NCBI GenBank assembly: GCA_910589115.1
Contig: CAJUSB010000001.1
Span: 82,548-146,547, forward strand
Origin: an uncultured Clostridia bacterium
GTDB taxonomy: Bacteria; Bacillota; Clostridia; Oscillospirales; Butyricicoccaceae
DNA length: 64,000 nucleotides
Direction: 5' to 3'
Made by a program: the position numbers and the translations under genes. This document shows positions 1 through 9,013 of this stretch, piece after piece; positions within the stretch are counted from its first letter, which is position 1, and the number at the start of each line of letters is the position of its first letter. The notes below the pieces were generated by a model. The model ran no database searches. It had not been told where the DNA came from and saw only the letters and a list, made by a program, of their open reading frames with translations.

Positions 1-663
1 ATGGGGATGAAATCATTCCTGATAGTTGGGCTGGGGCGGTTTGGCTGCTCGGTTGCACGGAAGCTGTGCGAGCTGGGAAATGAAGTGCTTGTAATTGATC
101 GTGATGCGGATGCCGTGCAGCACATTGCGGAGGATGTCACACATGCAATCGTTGGTGACGCGACGGATGAAGCGGTACTGCGGGGTGCCGGGGCACGTAA
201 TTTTGACTGTGCCGTGGTTGCGGTTGCATCGGATATTGAAGATAGCGTTTTGACGACTGCGCTGCTGAAGGAGGCCGGTGTGCCTCATGTCATTGCAAAG
301 GCGCGCAGCAGCCTGCACCGGCTGGTGCTTCAGCGGGTCGGTGCAGATGAGATTGTATTCCCGGAGGAAGAAATGGGGGTACGGCTTGCCCGGACGATGA
401 GTATGCGTTCATTCTTGGATTATGTAAGTGTGACGGATGATTTTTCCATTGCAGAGCTGCCGGTGCCCTCGAAGTGGGTGGGGAAGACTCTGATCCAGTT
501 GAATGTCCGTGCAAAATATGGCGTAACGATTCTCGCGACAAGGCCGAAGGACAGCGAAAAGCTGACACTCAGTCCCGACCCTTCCGCACCGCTGCACGAG
601 GGGCTGGTTTTGGTGGTAATTGGCACGAACGAAGATCTTGAAAAGGTTGGGAAACGGGCATGA
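1..663 (+). CDS. ktrA: TrkA/KtrA family potassium uptake regulatory (RCK) protein
   Basis: Cytosolic gating subunit of a Ktr/Trk potassium channel. It should bind nucleotide through its N-terminal RCK domain and control a membrane KtrB/TrkH partner. The N-terminus has the Rossmann motif GLGRFG (residues about 10-15), followed by an acidic end of beta-2 (VIDRD). A second RCK_C domain covers roughly residues 135-216. The length of 220 aa is normal for KtrA/KtrC. The ATG is the very first base of the window and a second ATG lies at position 7, so the true start and its RBS cannot be judged. The partner channel gene presumably lies just upstream, outside the window. The stop overlaps the next gene by ATGA, implying coupled translation. 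Confidence 0.9.
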   Translation: MGMKSFLIVGLGRFGCSVARKLCELGNEVLVIDRDADAVQHIAEDVTHAIVGDATDEAVLRGAGARNFDCAVVAVASDIEDSVLTTALLKEAGVPHVIAKARSSLHRLVLQRVGADEIVFPEEEMGVRLARTMSMRSFLDYVSVTDDFSIAELPVPSKWVGKTLIQLNVRAKYGVTILATRPKDSEKLTLSPDPSAPLHEGLVLVVIGTNEDLEKVGKRA

Positions 664-1451
664 TACCGATTGAAAGCCGGCAAAATCATACCATCCGCCA
701 TCTTGCGCGGCTGGCCCGGGATAAAAAATACCGGCGGGCGGCGGGGGAGCTCGTGTGCGAAGGGGATAAGATGCTGGCAGAAGCCCTTTCCTCCGGTGTG
801 CGGGTCAAGACGGTGCTGCTGCGAAGTTCCGGCAGCCTGGACAGCCGCACGCTCAGCCTGTGCCGCCGTGCAGAGGAGCAGGGTGCGGCGCTTTTTTCGG
901 CGGAACCGCCTGTTTTTGCGTTGGCAAGCGATGTAGAGACGCCACAGGGGACGATTTTCAGCTGTGAAAGCCCGGTGTTGTCCAAGGCGCTTCCGTCTGT
1001 GCGTTCGGCTATGCTGCTGGACGGCGTGCAGGACCCTGGCAATATTGGCACGATTATCCGCACGGCCGAGGCATTCGGGCTGGATGCGCTCATTCTCTGT
1101 GAGGGCTGTGCCGATCCGACGGCCCCCAAGGTGCTGCGTGCGACGATGGGGGCCGTCTTTCGCCAGCCGCTGTATCATATGCCGCTGATATCTGCTGTAC
1201 AGCAGCTGCGGGAGCAGGGGTTGCCGGTTTATGCGGCGGCTCTGGGCGCAGACAGTGTACCAGTGACCGGGCTTTCGTTGGAACGGTGTGCTGTTGGGGT
1301 TGGCAGTGAAGGGCATGGCATTTCCCGAACATTGTCAGAACTTTGTGACAAAAGGATTATTATCCCAATGACAGGGCGTGCGGAATCCTTAAACGCTGGG
1401 GTTGCTGCATCCCTGCTGATTTGGGAGATGCGGAAAGCGGCGGCCTTGTGA
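660..1451 (+). CDS. TrmH/SpoU-family RNA 2'-O-methyltransferase
   Basis: SAM-dependent SPOUT methyltransferase acting on ribose of rRNA or tRNA. All three SpoU motifs are present: LDGVQDPGNIGTIIRTAEAF near residue 120, VGSEGHGIS near 215, and IPMTGRAESLNAGVAASLL near 235. The N-terminal ~90 residues form a SpoU substrate-binding domain (NHTIRHLARLARDKKYR). The length of 263 aa fits the YsgA/RlmB-like group. It starts with the ATGA overlap to ktrA. The exact target nucleotide cannot be read from the sequence. A long hairpin follows before dprA. Confidence 0.9.
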   Translation: MIPIESRQNHTIRHLARLARDKKYRRAAGELVCEGDKMLAEALSSGVRVKTVLLRSSGSLDSRTLSLCRRAEEQGAALFSAEPPVFALASDVETPQGTIFSCESPVLSKALPSVRSAMLLDGVQDPGNIGTIIRTAEAFGLDALILCEGCADPTAPKVLRATMGAVFRQPLYHMPLISAVQQLREQGLPVYAAALGADSVPVTGLSLERCAVGVGSEGHGISRTLSELCDKRIIIPMTGRAESLNAGVAASLLIWEMRKAAAL

Positions 1452-1476
1452 AATGGGCTGCGCCTGAAACTGACGT

Positions 1477-1532
1477 CAGCCGCTTCGGAAATATACGCTC
1501 CGGTTTTGCCGCGTCTGTTTCCGAAACGGCTG
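1477..1532 (+). other. Long inverted repeat between the SpoU methyltransferase and dprA
   Basis: Arms CAGCCG-C-TTCGGAAA (1477-1491) and TTTCCGAA-A-CGGCTG (1518-1532) pair over 14 bp with one central C/A mismatch and a 26-nt loop. No T-run follows and the dprA RBS (AAAGGAG, 1536-1542) begins immediately after it. It is therefore more likely an mRNA processing or stability element than a terminator. Confidence 0.5.
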
Positions 1533-1550
1533 TGAAAGGAGAATGACAAC

Positions 1551-2843
1551 ATGGCCGCACGCGTATACTGGTTATGGCTGTCCACCCGGCCCGGGATCGG
1601 CGCTCGGGCTGCTGGTAACCTGCTGGATTATTTCGGCAGTCCAGAGGCAGTCTATGCGGCAAGCCGCGGTGCACTGCTGATGTGTGACGGGCTGACACCC
1701 GCACAGATCAATGGATTATGTGATAAGAATTTGAACGGTGCCGACCGGTTGCTTGAAGATTGTACAAAAAAGAACATTCATATCCTGACACTGGCTGACA
1801 GCAATTATCCTGACCGTTTGCGCCATATTTATGATCCGCCGATTGTACTCTATTGGTATGGCAGGACGCCTGCCTGGGATATTCGTCCGATGATTTCCAT
1901 TGTTGGCAGCCGCAGGGGCGGGGCATACGGTAAGATGATGGCCAGGCAATTTGCATCCAGCCTGACAGAAAGTGGTTTCCTGATTGTTTCTGGCATGGCA
2001 AGCGGGATAGACGGTGAAGCAAATGATAGTGCGGTACTGGCAGGCGGTTCGGTTGCAGTGCTGGGGTGCGGCGTAGACATCTGCTTTCCAAAAGAGAACC
2101 GGCGGCTGTATGAGAATTTACGGCTTGGCGGTACGCTCGTCAGTGAGTATCCGCCGGGGACCGAACCCGCCGGATGGCGGTTCCCCCAACGAAACCGGAT
2201 CATCAGCGGGCTTTCGATTGCTACAATCGTGATTGAAGCGCCGTTTCGGTCCGGGGCGCTGATTACCGCAAGGCTGGCGCTCGACCAGGGGCGGGATGTA
2301 TACGCGGTGCCGGGCGATTTGGATAAGTGGCGCTCTGCTGGCTGTAATGCCCTGATTCGTGACCATGCAGCCGATCTTTTGACCGACCCGGTCCAGCTGC
2401 TCCACGCTTATGGAGGGCTGCTCCGTGAGCCGCCGGATGAAAGGCGGATTTACCGTATTTTCCATGGGCAGGCTGTTCCCAAACGGCCTGACGCAAAGCC
2501 AGCGCCCGAAAGCCGGAAAAAAGAACCCGTATTGCCTCAGCCGGAACAGCCGCCGTCTGCCGCGTCCAAAATACAGGAGGCAGAAAAGCCGTCTGAAATA
2601 TTAGAAGCGCTGCCGATAAAACCGGCCTCTGAACTGCCCAGGCCTTCGTCTGAAGTGCCGCTGCCCGAGGGGCTTTCGCCCGAGGAACGCAGTGTGCTGG
2701 AGGCAGTCCGTGCAGGTGCGAAGAGTACCGATCAGCTGATTGCTGCAACCGGGCTTCCGGCGGCGCAGCTGCTATCCCTTGTAACGATGTTGGAGCTGGA
2801 TGCATTGCTCTGCAATGAGGGCGGCATAATTTCTCTGCCGTGA
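1551..2843 (+). CDS. dprA: DNA-processing protein DprA (Smf)
   Basis: Binds incoming single-stranded DNA during transformation and loads RecA. The Rossmann-like DprA fold runs from about residue 75 to 280, with the family signatures VGSRRGGAYG (about 116-125) and VSGMASGIDGEA. A SAM-like N-terminal region precedes it (RPGIGARAAGNLLDYFG). Residues about 305-370 form a Pro/Ala/Glu-rich linker. The last ~60 residues look like a DprA winged helix (LSPEERSVLEAVRAGAKSTD). The length of 430 aa is somewhat long because of the linker. The start has a good RBS. It precedes topA, as in many Firmicutes. comEC at 53 kb fits with a genetic competence system. Confidence 0.93.
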   Translation: MAARVYWLWLSTRPGIGARAAGNLLDYFGSPEAVYAASRGALLMCDGLTPAQINGLCDKNLNGADRLLEDCTKKNIHILTLADSNYPDRLRHIYDPPIVLYWYGRTPAWDIRPMISIVGSRRGGAYGKMMARQFASSLTESGFLIVSGMASGIDGEANDSAVLAGGSVAVLGCGVDICFPKENRRLYENLRLGGTLVSEYPPGTEPAGWRFPQRNRIISGLSIATIVIEAPFRSGALITARLALDQGRDVYAVPGDLDKWRSAGCNALIRDHAADLLTDPVQLLHAYGGLLREPPDERRIYRIFHGQAVPKRPDAKPAPESRKKEPVLPQPEQPPSAASKIQEAEKPSEILEALPIKPASELPRPSSEVPLPEGLSPEERSVLEAVRAGAKSTDQLIAATGLPAAQLLSLVTMLELDALLCNEGGIISLP

Positions 2844-2908
2844 GCAGGGAGAACGATTTTTAACACCGGCTCCCCGGTGCTGCGATAGATGATTTTGGGA
2901 GGAAAATT

Positions 2909-5317
2909 ATGTCTAAACTGGTGATCGTCGAGTCGCCTGCAAAGGCGAAAACGATTGGGAAATATCTTGGCCCGGATTATACCGTCAAGGCATCCATGGG
3001 CCATTTACGGGATTTGCCCCGTAAGACGATGGGGGTTGACCTGGAACATGATTTTGAGCCGGAATACATCCCCATTGAAGGAAAGGACAAGCTGATCGCG
3101 GAGCTGCGGAAAGCAGCAAAGGCAAGTGATTTTGTCTTTCTTGCAACTGACCCGGACCGCGAAGGGGAAGCTATTTCCTGGCATATTAAGGAGCTGTTCA
3201 AGCTCAAAGATTCCAATTCCAAGCGTGTGACCTTTAATGAGATTACAAAAAATGCAGTCCATTACGGCATTGACCATCCGCGTGACCTGGATATTGATTT
3301 AGTGGACGCACAGCAGGCGCGCCGTATCCTGGACCGCATTGTTGGCTATCGGCTGTCGCCTTTCCTTTGGCGGAAGGTCAAGCGCGGGCTGTCGGCAGGA
3401 CGTGTGCAGTCGGTCGCGACCCGTCTTGTGGTTGACCGCGAGAAGGAAATCCGTGCCTTTGTACCGGAGGAATACTGGACAATTGATGCCCAGCTGTTGA
3501 CTGCGCAGGGCGGTAAGTTTACCGCCCGTTATTACGGTGACCGGAACGGCAAGGCTGAGCTGAAAACCGAAGAGCAGGCCATGGCTGTTATGGCGGCGGT
3601 CTCGGGCAATGAATTTACGGTTGGCACGATTAAGCGTGGAAAAAAGAAAAAATCGGTACCTGCGCCGTTCATTACCTCTACGCTTCAGCAGGAAGCGTCC
3701 CGCAAGCTGAATATGACCCCGCGCCGTACCATGAGTGTTGCGCAGGAACTTTACGAGGGCGTAGATGTAGAGGGGATCGGCACGACCGGCCTGATCACCT
3801 ACATGCGTACCGACTCGGTGCGCCTTTCCGATGAAGCTACGACTGCCGTAGCAGCCTTTATCCGCGGCCGATATGGGGAAGAATATTATCCCGGTAAGCC
3901 CCGTGTATTTAAGACCAAGGGTGCAGCCCAGGATGCGCATGAGGCGATACGTCCGTCTAATGTTGCGCTTCTGCCGGATGAGATAAAAGGGTCGCTTTCG
4001 CCTGACCAATATAAGCTGTATAAGCTGATTTGGTCCCGATTTGTTGCTTGTCAGATGGCAGAAGCAATTTATGATACCATTTCGGCAGATATCCTTTGTG
4101 AGGAGCATGTTTTCCGTGCCTCCGGCCATACGGTAGCATTTGCGGGCTTTACCGCTGTTTATGAGGAAGGAACGGATGATGCCGATAAAGGGGAGGCAGG
4201 CAAGCCTCTGCCGGTATTTGAGGAGCGCGACCGCCTGCGTGCAGAATCGGTCGAACCGGCCCAGCACTTCACGCAGCCGCCGGCCCGTTATACGGAAGCG
4301 TCCCTGATTCGGACGATGGAAGAAAAGGGCATCGGCCGTCCGTCAACCTATGCACCGACGATTGCGACCATTATTGACCGTTCCTATGTGGTCAAGGAGA
4401 ATAAAAGCCTGCGGCCGACCCCACTCGGTGAGGGTGTGACCGGGCTGCTGGTTGATAAATTCACATCGGTTGCCGACTATGAATTCACGGCCAATATGGA
4501 GCATAAGCTCGATGAAGTCGAAGCGGGCAGGCTGAATTATATCCAGCTGCTGCATGATTTTTACGGTGATTTTGAGGGTGCGCTTGAGCAGGCCGAACAG
4601 GATCTCGATAAGCAGCGCATTAAGATTGAGGACGAGGTTACGGATGTTATCTGTGAAAAGTGCGGCCGTAATATGGTGATTAAAATAGGCCGTTTCGGTA
4701 AATTCCTGGCCTGTCCTGGCTTTCCGGAGTGTTCCAATACCAAGGCAATCACAGAGGATACCGGTGCAGCCTGTCCGACCTGCGGGGCGAAGGTCGTCAA
4801 AAAGAAATCTGCACGCGGATATGTATATTATTCGTGTGATACCTTCCCGACCTGTCAGTTTATGACATGGGATAAGCCGCTGAAAACAAAATGTCCGACC
4901 TGTGACTCGTCTTTGTTCCGGCACACTGACCGTGACTCGAAGGAAGTGCGCGACGTATGCCTGCGGGAGGGCTGTGATTATTCCGAACTGGTAAAGGAAG
5001 GTCTTCCGCCTGAAGAGGCTGAGAAAAACCGTCTCCGCCGTGAGGCGCGGGCTGCAAAGGCTGCCGAGCGGGCTGCGGCAAAGGAAGCCGCTGAGGCAGC
5101 CGGTGAGGGCGAAGGTGAAGAGAAGGGCGCTGCAAAGGCAGCTCCCGCAAAGAAAGCGGCAGCGAAGAAAACGGCAGCAAAGAAGACCACATCGGCGAAA
5201 AAGTCTGTCGCTGCGAAAAAGCCGTCCACAGCGAAGAAAACGGCGGCGAAAAAGACCACGACCCGAAAGAAAGCCGCCGAAAAACCAACGGAAGAAACAG
5301 CGGAGAATGAAGTATGA
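2909..5317 (+). CDS. topA: DNA topoisomerase I with Lys/Ala-rich C-terminal tail
   Basis: Type IA topoisomerase that relaxes negative supercoils. The toprim domain is N-terminal ([17 protein letters not shown]; acidic motif [13 protein letters not shown] near 75-90). The active-site Tyr is residue 298 in [10 protein letters not shown]. Three C4 zinc fingers lie near residues 583-680 ([22 protein letters not shown]). The last ~115 residues are an unusual basic extension of AKK/AKKT repeats, resembling a histone H1-like tail. Mycobacterial and streptomycete TopA also carry basic tails that promote processivity. The length of 802 aa is longer than the ~690 aa of Bacillus TopA because of this tail. 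RBS GGGAGG. The stop overlaps trmFO by ATGA. Confidence 0.97.
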   Translation: MSKLVIVESPAKAKTIGKYLGPDYTVKASMGHLRDLPRKTMGVDLEHDFEPEYIPIEGKDKLIAELRKAAKASDFVFLATDPDREGEAISWHIKELFKLKDSNSKRVTFNEITKNAVHYGIDHPRDLDIDLVDAQQARRILDRIVGYRLSPFLWRKVKRGLSAGRVQSVATRLVVDREKEIRAFVPEEYWTIDAQLLTAQGGKFTARYYGDRNGKAELKTEEQAMAVMAAVSGNEFTVGTIKRGKKKKSVPAPFITSTLQQEASRKLNMTPRRTMSVAQELYEGVDVEGIGTTGLITYMRTDSVRLSDEATTAVAAFIRGRYGEEYYPGKPRVFKTKGAAQDAHEAIRPSNVALLPDEIKGSLSPDQYKLYKLIWSRFVACQMAEAIYDTISADILCEEHVFRASGHTVAFAGFTAVYEEGTDDADKGEAGKPLPVFEERDRLRAESVEPAQHFTQPPARYTEASLIRTMEEKGIGRPSTYAPTIATIIDRSYVVKENKSLRPTPLGEGVTGLLVDKFTSVADYEFTANMEHKLDEVEAGRLNYIQLLHDFYGDFEGALEQAEQDLDKQRIKIEDEVTDVICEKCGRNMVIKIGRFGKFLACPGFPECSNTKAITEDTGAACPTCGAKVVKKKSARGYVYYSCDTFPTCQFMTWDKPLKTKCPTCDSSLFRHTDRDSKEVRDVCLREGCDYSELVKEGLPPEEAEKNRLRREARAAKAAERAAAKEAAEAAGEGEGEEKGAAKAAPAKKAAAKKTAAKKTTSAKKSVAAKKPSTAKKTAAKKTTTRKKAAEKPTEETAENEV

Positions 5318-6621
5318 CACCTGTTCATGTAATTGGCGCGGGGCTGGCGGGCTGTGAAGCTGCCTGGCAGCTTGCCGTGCGTGGGGTGCCGGTGCAGCTG
5401 TATGAGATGAAGCCGGAGCAAATGACACCGGCGCATCATTCGGCTGCACTGGCCGAGCTGGTGTGTTCAAATTCGCTGCGCTCCAATGAGCTGTCCAATG
5501 CGGCCGGGCTGCTGAAAGAGGAACTCCGGCGGCTGGGCGGGCTGATTGTCCGCTGTGCGGATGAAACCCGGGTGGAGGCAGGCGGCGCACTTGCAGTGGA
5601 CCGAGAAGCCTTTGCGCAGCGGGTGACGGATGAGATCACGTCACATCCGCTGATTACGCTCCAGCCGGGAGAGGTTACCCGTCTTCCAGAGGAGGGGCGC
5701 GTAATTGTGGCGACTGGTCCTCTGACCTCGGATGCCTTATTTGAGGAGATACACCGGCTGGTCGGTGGTGAATTCCTGCATTTTTATGATGCTGCTGCAC
5801 CGATTGTGACGGCTGAAAGCATTGATATGGAGCAGGCGTGGTTTGCTTCCCGTTATGACAAGGGCACGGCGGATTATATCAACTGCGCGATGGATCGGGA
5901 GCAGTTTGATGCCTTTTGGCAGGCGCTCACCACCGCCGAACAGGCAGAAGTACACGGCTTTGAAGATAAATTGGTTTTTGAGGGCTGTATGCCCATTGAG
6001 GTCAACGCGCGGCGCGGGCATGATACGCTGCTCTATGGTATTCTCAAGCCGGTCGGATTGCCGGACCCAAAAACGGGGAAAGACCCATATGCTGTTTTGC
6101 AGCTTCGCCGTGACAATGCGCAGGGCAGCCTTTACAATCTGGTCGGCTGTCAGACCCATTTGCGGTTCGGCGAACAGAAGCGGGTTTTTTCCATGATACC
6201 TGCGCTGAGAAACGCTGAGTTTGTGCGTTATGGCGTGATGCACCGCAATACCTTCCTGGATTCGCCGCGCCTGCTGGATGGCACGTATGCGCTGAAAAAA
6301 GAGCCGCGCATCCGTTTTGCCGGGCAGATGACCGGCGTAGAGGGCTATGTTGAGTCGGATGCTTCCGGCTACCTTGCCGGGGTGTCAGCCGCCTGTGAGG
6401 CGCTTGGCAGGCCGCTGCCCTCGTTCCCGACTGCTACTGCTGTCGGGGCGTTGGCCGCCTATGTGTCGAATGAGTCGGTTACGAAGTTCCAGCCTATGAA
6501 TATTAACTTTGGCATTATAGACTCGCTCGGATATCGGATTCGCGGCAAGCGGGAAAAAAATCAAGCGATATCAGCCCGTGCGCTTGAAATTGTGGACGGC
6601 ATTGCAAAGGAGCTGACATAA
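5314..6621 (+). CDS. trmFO: Methylenetetrahydrofolate-tRNA-(uracil-5-)-methyltransferase TrmFO
   Basis: Folate- and FAD-dependent enzyme making ribothymidine at U54 of tRNA. The FAD-binding [14 protein letters not shown] motif is at residues 6-19 and the GidA-like fold continues to the C-terminus. The length of 435 aa is standard. Family signatures include [19 protein letters not shown] and the [20 protein letters not shown] segment near residue 330. It overlaps topA by ATGA and the topA-trmFO pairing is conserved in Firmicutes. The stop codon directly abuts the plsX ATG. Confidence 0.97.
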   Translation: MTPVHVIGAGLAGCEAAWQLAVRGVPVQLYEMKPEQMTPAHHSAALAELVCSNSLRSNELSNAAGLLKEELRRLGGLIVRCADETRVEAGGALAVDREAFAQRVTDEITSHPLITLQPGEVTRLPEEGRVIVATGPLTSDALFEEIHRLVGGEFLHFYDAAAPIVTAESIDMEQAWFASRYDKGTADYINCAMDREQFDAFWQALTTAEQAEVHGFEDKLVFEGCMPIEVNARRGHDTLLYGILKPVGLPDPKTGKDPYAVLQLRRDNAQGSLYNLVGCQTHLRFGEQKRVFSMIPALRNAEFVRYGVMHRNTFLDSPRLLDGTYALKKEPRIRFAGQMTGVEGYVESDASGYLAGVSAACEALGRPLPSFPTATAVGALAAYVSNESVTKFQPMNINFGIIDSLGYRIRGKREKNQAISARALEIVDGIAKELT

Positions 6622-7653
6622 ATGAAGATCATTGTGGATGCAATGGGCGGTGACAATGCGCCGGAGGCCATTGTACGCGGCGGTGTGCTGGCAGCAAAAC
6701 AGTTTGAGGAAGATATTGTATTGGTCGGACAGGAAGAGCGGCTCCGTGCCGTGCTGAAAGCGGACGGCGCAGAGAATGTTCCGCATCTGTCCATTGTACA
6801 TGCGTCTGAGCTGGTGGACATGCACGACGATCCGGCAACCGTCCTGCGCAAAAAGCCGGATTCTTCCATGGCTGTGGCCCTGAAAATGGTGCAGAAAGGG
6901 GAAGGGGATGCAATCGTTTCGGCAGGCTCGACAGGGGCGTTGCTGGCGGGCGCGACCCTATTTTGCAAACGGATCAAAGGCATCCGCCGGGGGGCGCTTG
7001 CACCGGTCATGCCGTGTGCAGGCGGTCAGGTGCTGCTGGTAGATGCGGGTGCGAATACCGAATGCACTGCCGAATATCTGCTTCAGTTTGCTTTTATGGG
7101 TTCGTTGTATATGCAGAAGATTATGGGCATACCGAAGCCCCGTGTCGGGCTTGTGAATAACGGTTCGGAGGATTCCAAGGGGGATACACTCCGACTGGAG
7201 GCCTATCAGCTGCTGAAAGCCGCAGGAGACGCAGGCAGGCTCCATTTTGTGGGCAACGTTGAAGGCCGTGACGTACCGCTCGGAGGCTGTGATGTGGCAG
7301 TCTGTGACGGTTTTTCAGGCAATGTCATGCTGAAAACGCTTGAGGGAACAGCAAAATTCATGTCAGCTGAGCTGAAAAAAGTGTTCCTGCGTTCAGTTGG
7401 CACCAAACTGGGTTATCTGCTGGTCAGAGGGGGCCTGGATGACTTCCGCGGTCTGTTTAATCAGGATAAGATTGGCGGTGCACCGTTCCTTGGCATTGCG
7501 CATCCAGTTATCAAGGCGCATGGGTCTTCCAATGAAACTGCGGCCATGAATGCCGTGCGTCAGGCAATCGAATTTTGTCGGTCTGGGCTGATTGAAGAGG
7601 TCACCGCCAATATGGAATATATGACGATTCAGGAAAACGGGCGGCATGTCTGA
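6622..7653 (+). CDS. plsX: Phosphate acyltransferase PlsX
   Basis: Converts acyl-ACP to acyl-phosphate, the donor for PlsY in phosphatidic acid synthesis, at the inner face of the membrane. It begins with the family hallmark IVDAMGGDNAPEAIVRGG. It also contains ISAGSTGALLAG-like (VSAGSTGALLAG) and VCDGFSGNVMLKTLEG motifs. The length of 343 aa is typical. It directly abuts trmFO. The acyl carrier protein gene lies 130 bp downstream behind its own strong promoter, so the two lipid genes can be regulated separately. Confidence 0.96.
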   Translation: MKIIVDAMGGDNAPEAIVRGGVLAAKQFEEDIVLVGQEERLRAVLKADGAENVPHLSIVHASELVDMHDDPATVLRKKPDSSMAVALKMVQKGEGDAIVSAGSTGALLAGATLFCKRIKGIRRGALAPVMPCAGGQVLLVDAGANTECTAEYLLQFAFMGSLYMQKIMGIPKPRVGLVNNGSEDSKGDTLRLEAYQLLKAAGDAGRLHFVGNVEGRDVPLGGCDVAVCDGFSGNVMLKTLEGTAKFMSAELKKVFLRSVGTKLGYLLVRGGLDDFRGLFNQDKIGGAPFLGIAHPVIKAHGSSNETAAMNAVRQAIEFCRSGLIEEVTANMEYMTIQENGRHV

Positions 7654-7696
7654 ACGGATTGAGGAAAGCAGGTTCAAAAATTTTTCAATTACCCTC

Positions 7697-7725
7697 TTGA
7701 CAGACGCGGAATAAGATTTTATGAT
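7697..7725 (+). promoter_or_regulatory. Sigma-A promoter for acpP
   Basis: TTGACA (7697-7702), 17-nt spacer, TATGAT (7720-7725). This is a near-perfect vegetative promoter placed 60 bp before the acpP ATG. No FapR-like palindrome is visible around it. Confidence 0.85.
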
Positions 7726-7785
7726 ACATGATAGAAAGCGGCTGCACGGCAGCTGAATACTGACAGCTTGTAAGGAGGGAAAATC

Positions 7786-8013
7786 ATGTTTGAAAAGCTT
7801 TGCAATATCCTGGCGGAGCAGTTTGGCGTCGAGCCGGAGACCATCAAGCCGGAGACTACGTTTGTAGAGGATTTGGGTGCAGATTCGCTGGATTTGGTTG
7901 AGCTGATGATGTCAATCGAAGAAGAGTTTGATATTGGTGAAATTTCCGAGCAGGATGCCGCCAAGATTAAGACCGTGGGCGATGTCATGGCGCTGCTGGG
8001 CGAGGATGCGTAA
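7786..8013 (+). CDS. acpP: Acyl carrier protein
   Basis: Small acidic carrier for fatty-acid synthesis intermediates. Ser34 in the [12 protein letters not shown] motif is the 4'-phosphopantetheine attachment site. The length of 75 aa and the acidic helix II (MMSIEEEFD) are typical. RBS AAGGAGGG precedes the ATG. It has its own strong promoter and its own terminator-like hairpins. It sits between plsX and rnc, as in many Gram-positives, although fabD/fabG are absent here. Confidence 0.97.
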   Translation: MFEKLCNILAEQFGVEPETIKPETTFVEDLGADSLDLVELMMSIEEEFDIGEISEQDAAKIKTVGDVMALLGEDA

Positions 8014-8044
8014 ATATGGCAGGCTGAAATGGTTTGATTTTGCC

Positions 8045-8154
8045 GCTGCGCCTCTGAAAGAGGCGCAGCCTGTTGCCCTGCACGGTGGCAAAATGCACCG
8101 GTACAGGTGCTGACGGAAGCTGAGCCGATACTGCTTCGGCTCGTTTCTGTTTTA
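8045..8154 (+). terminator. Two hairpins ending the acpP transcript
   Basis: The first is a perfect 10-bp stem, GCTGCGCCTC/GAGGCGCAGC (8045-8054/8060-8069), with a TGAAA loop. The second is GAGCCGA/TCGGCTC (8122-8128/8136-8142) followed by the T-rich GTTTCTGTTTT. The second fits an intrinsic terminator; the first may protect the 3' end. The rest of the 285-bp acpP-rnc gap shows no gene. Confidence 0.6.
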
Positions 8155-8298
8155 GAAGCTGGATTCGTGGGATAGCAGTTACAGCTGTGCGGTATCAGGC
8201 GAAGACGACTTTCCGCAGGAATCGAACAAATGCGGCTTACAGCCTGTGAATACAGGCCTAATCAAACCAGTCCGAAAACGGAAAAAAGGAGAGAACTT

Positions 8299-8976
8299 AT
8301 GCTGAAGGATAAAATCGGATACCGGTTTCATAACAACAGCTTGTTCCAGAAGGCGCTGACCCATTCGTCCTATGCGAATGAGCAGCGGCCAAAGCATATT
8401 CAGAATAACGAACGGCTCGAGTTTCTTGGCGATTCCGTACTCGGTTTCGTGTCGGCGGACTATCTGTACAACCACTTCCCGGAGCTGCCGGAGGGCGAAC
8501 TGACCAAGCTCCGTGCGGCGGTGGTATGTGAACAGACGCTTTGCGAGATCGCCAAGGAGCTTGGCATTGATAAAGAGATCCGCCTCGGGCACGGTGAAGA
8601 GCTTGGGGGCGGCCGTGGGCGGCCATCCATTCTGGCGGATGCTGTGGAAGCGCTGCTGGGCGCTATTTATCTGGACGGCGGGATAGAGCCTGCCCGTGCC
8701 TTTGTGATGTCCTTTGTGCCGCGCAAGGCTGAGGCGGCACGGCACGGCGGTGCTTTCAAGGACTATAAGACGATGCTTCAGGAAATCGTGCAGAAGAACC
8801 GCCAGGAAACGCTGGAATACCGTTTGTCTGGTGCGGAAGGCCCCGACCACAATAAAATGTTTACAATGGAGCTGCTGCTCAACAGCAATGTTTTTGCCTG
8901 CGGCCGTGGGCGCAGCAAAAAAGAGGCCGAACAGATGGCCGCGAAGCAGGCCCTTGAGCTGATGGGCCAGAAATAG
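8299..8976 (+). CDS. rnc: Ribonuclease III
   Basis: Double-strand-specific endoribonuclease processing rRNA precursors and structured mRNAs. The signature NERLEFLGDS is at residues 37-46 and a C-terminal dsRNA-binding domain covers about 153-222 (DYKTMLQEIVQK to KKEAEQMAAKQAL). I place the start at 8299 rather than at an in-frame ATG 69 bp upstream. It has the RBS AAAGGAG at a proper distance and gives the normal length of 225 aa beginning MLKDKIGYRF. The usual smc and ftsY genes do not follow; ilvA does. Confidence 0.95.
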   Translation: MLKDKIGYRFHNNSLFQKALTHSSYANEQRPKHIQNNERLEFLGDSVLGFVSADYLYNHFPELPEGELTKLRAAVVCEQTLCEIAKELGIDKEIRLGHGEELGGGRGRPSILADAVEALLGAIYLDGGIEPARAFVMSFVPRKAEAARHGGAFKDYKTMLQEIVQKNRQETLEYRLSGAEGPDHNKMFTMELLLNSNVFACGRGRSKKEAEQMAAKQALELMGQK

Positions 8977-9013
8977 GGCCTGTATTGCCAGGACCGTAAA
9001 AAGGAGTTTTTTC

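Noticed and set aside
4343..5590. 415-codon frame antisense to topA/trmFO
   Set aside because: Repetitive Phe/Arg-rich shadow of the Lys/Ala tail codons.
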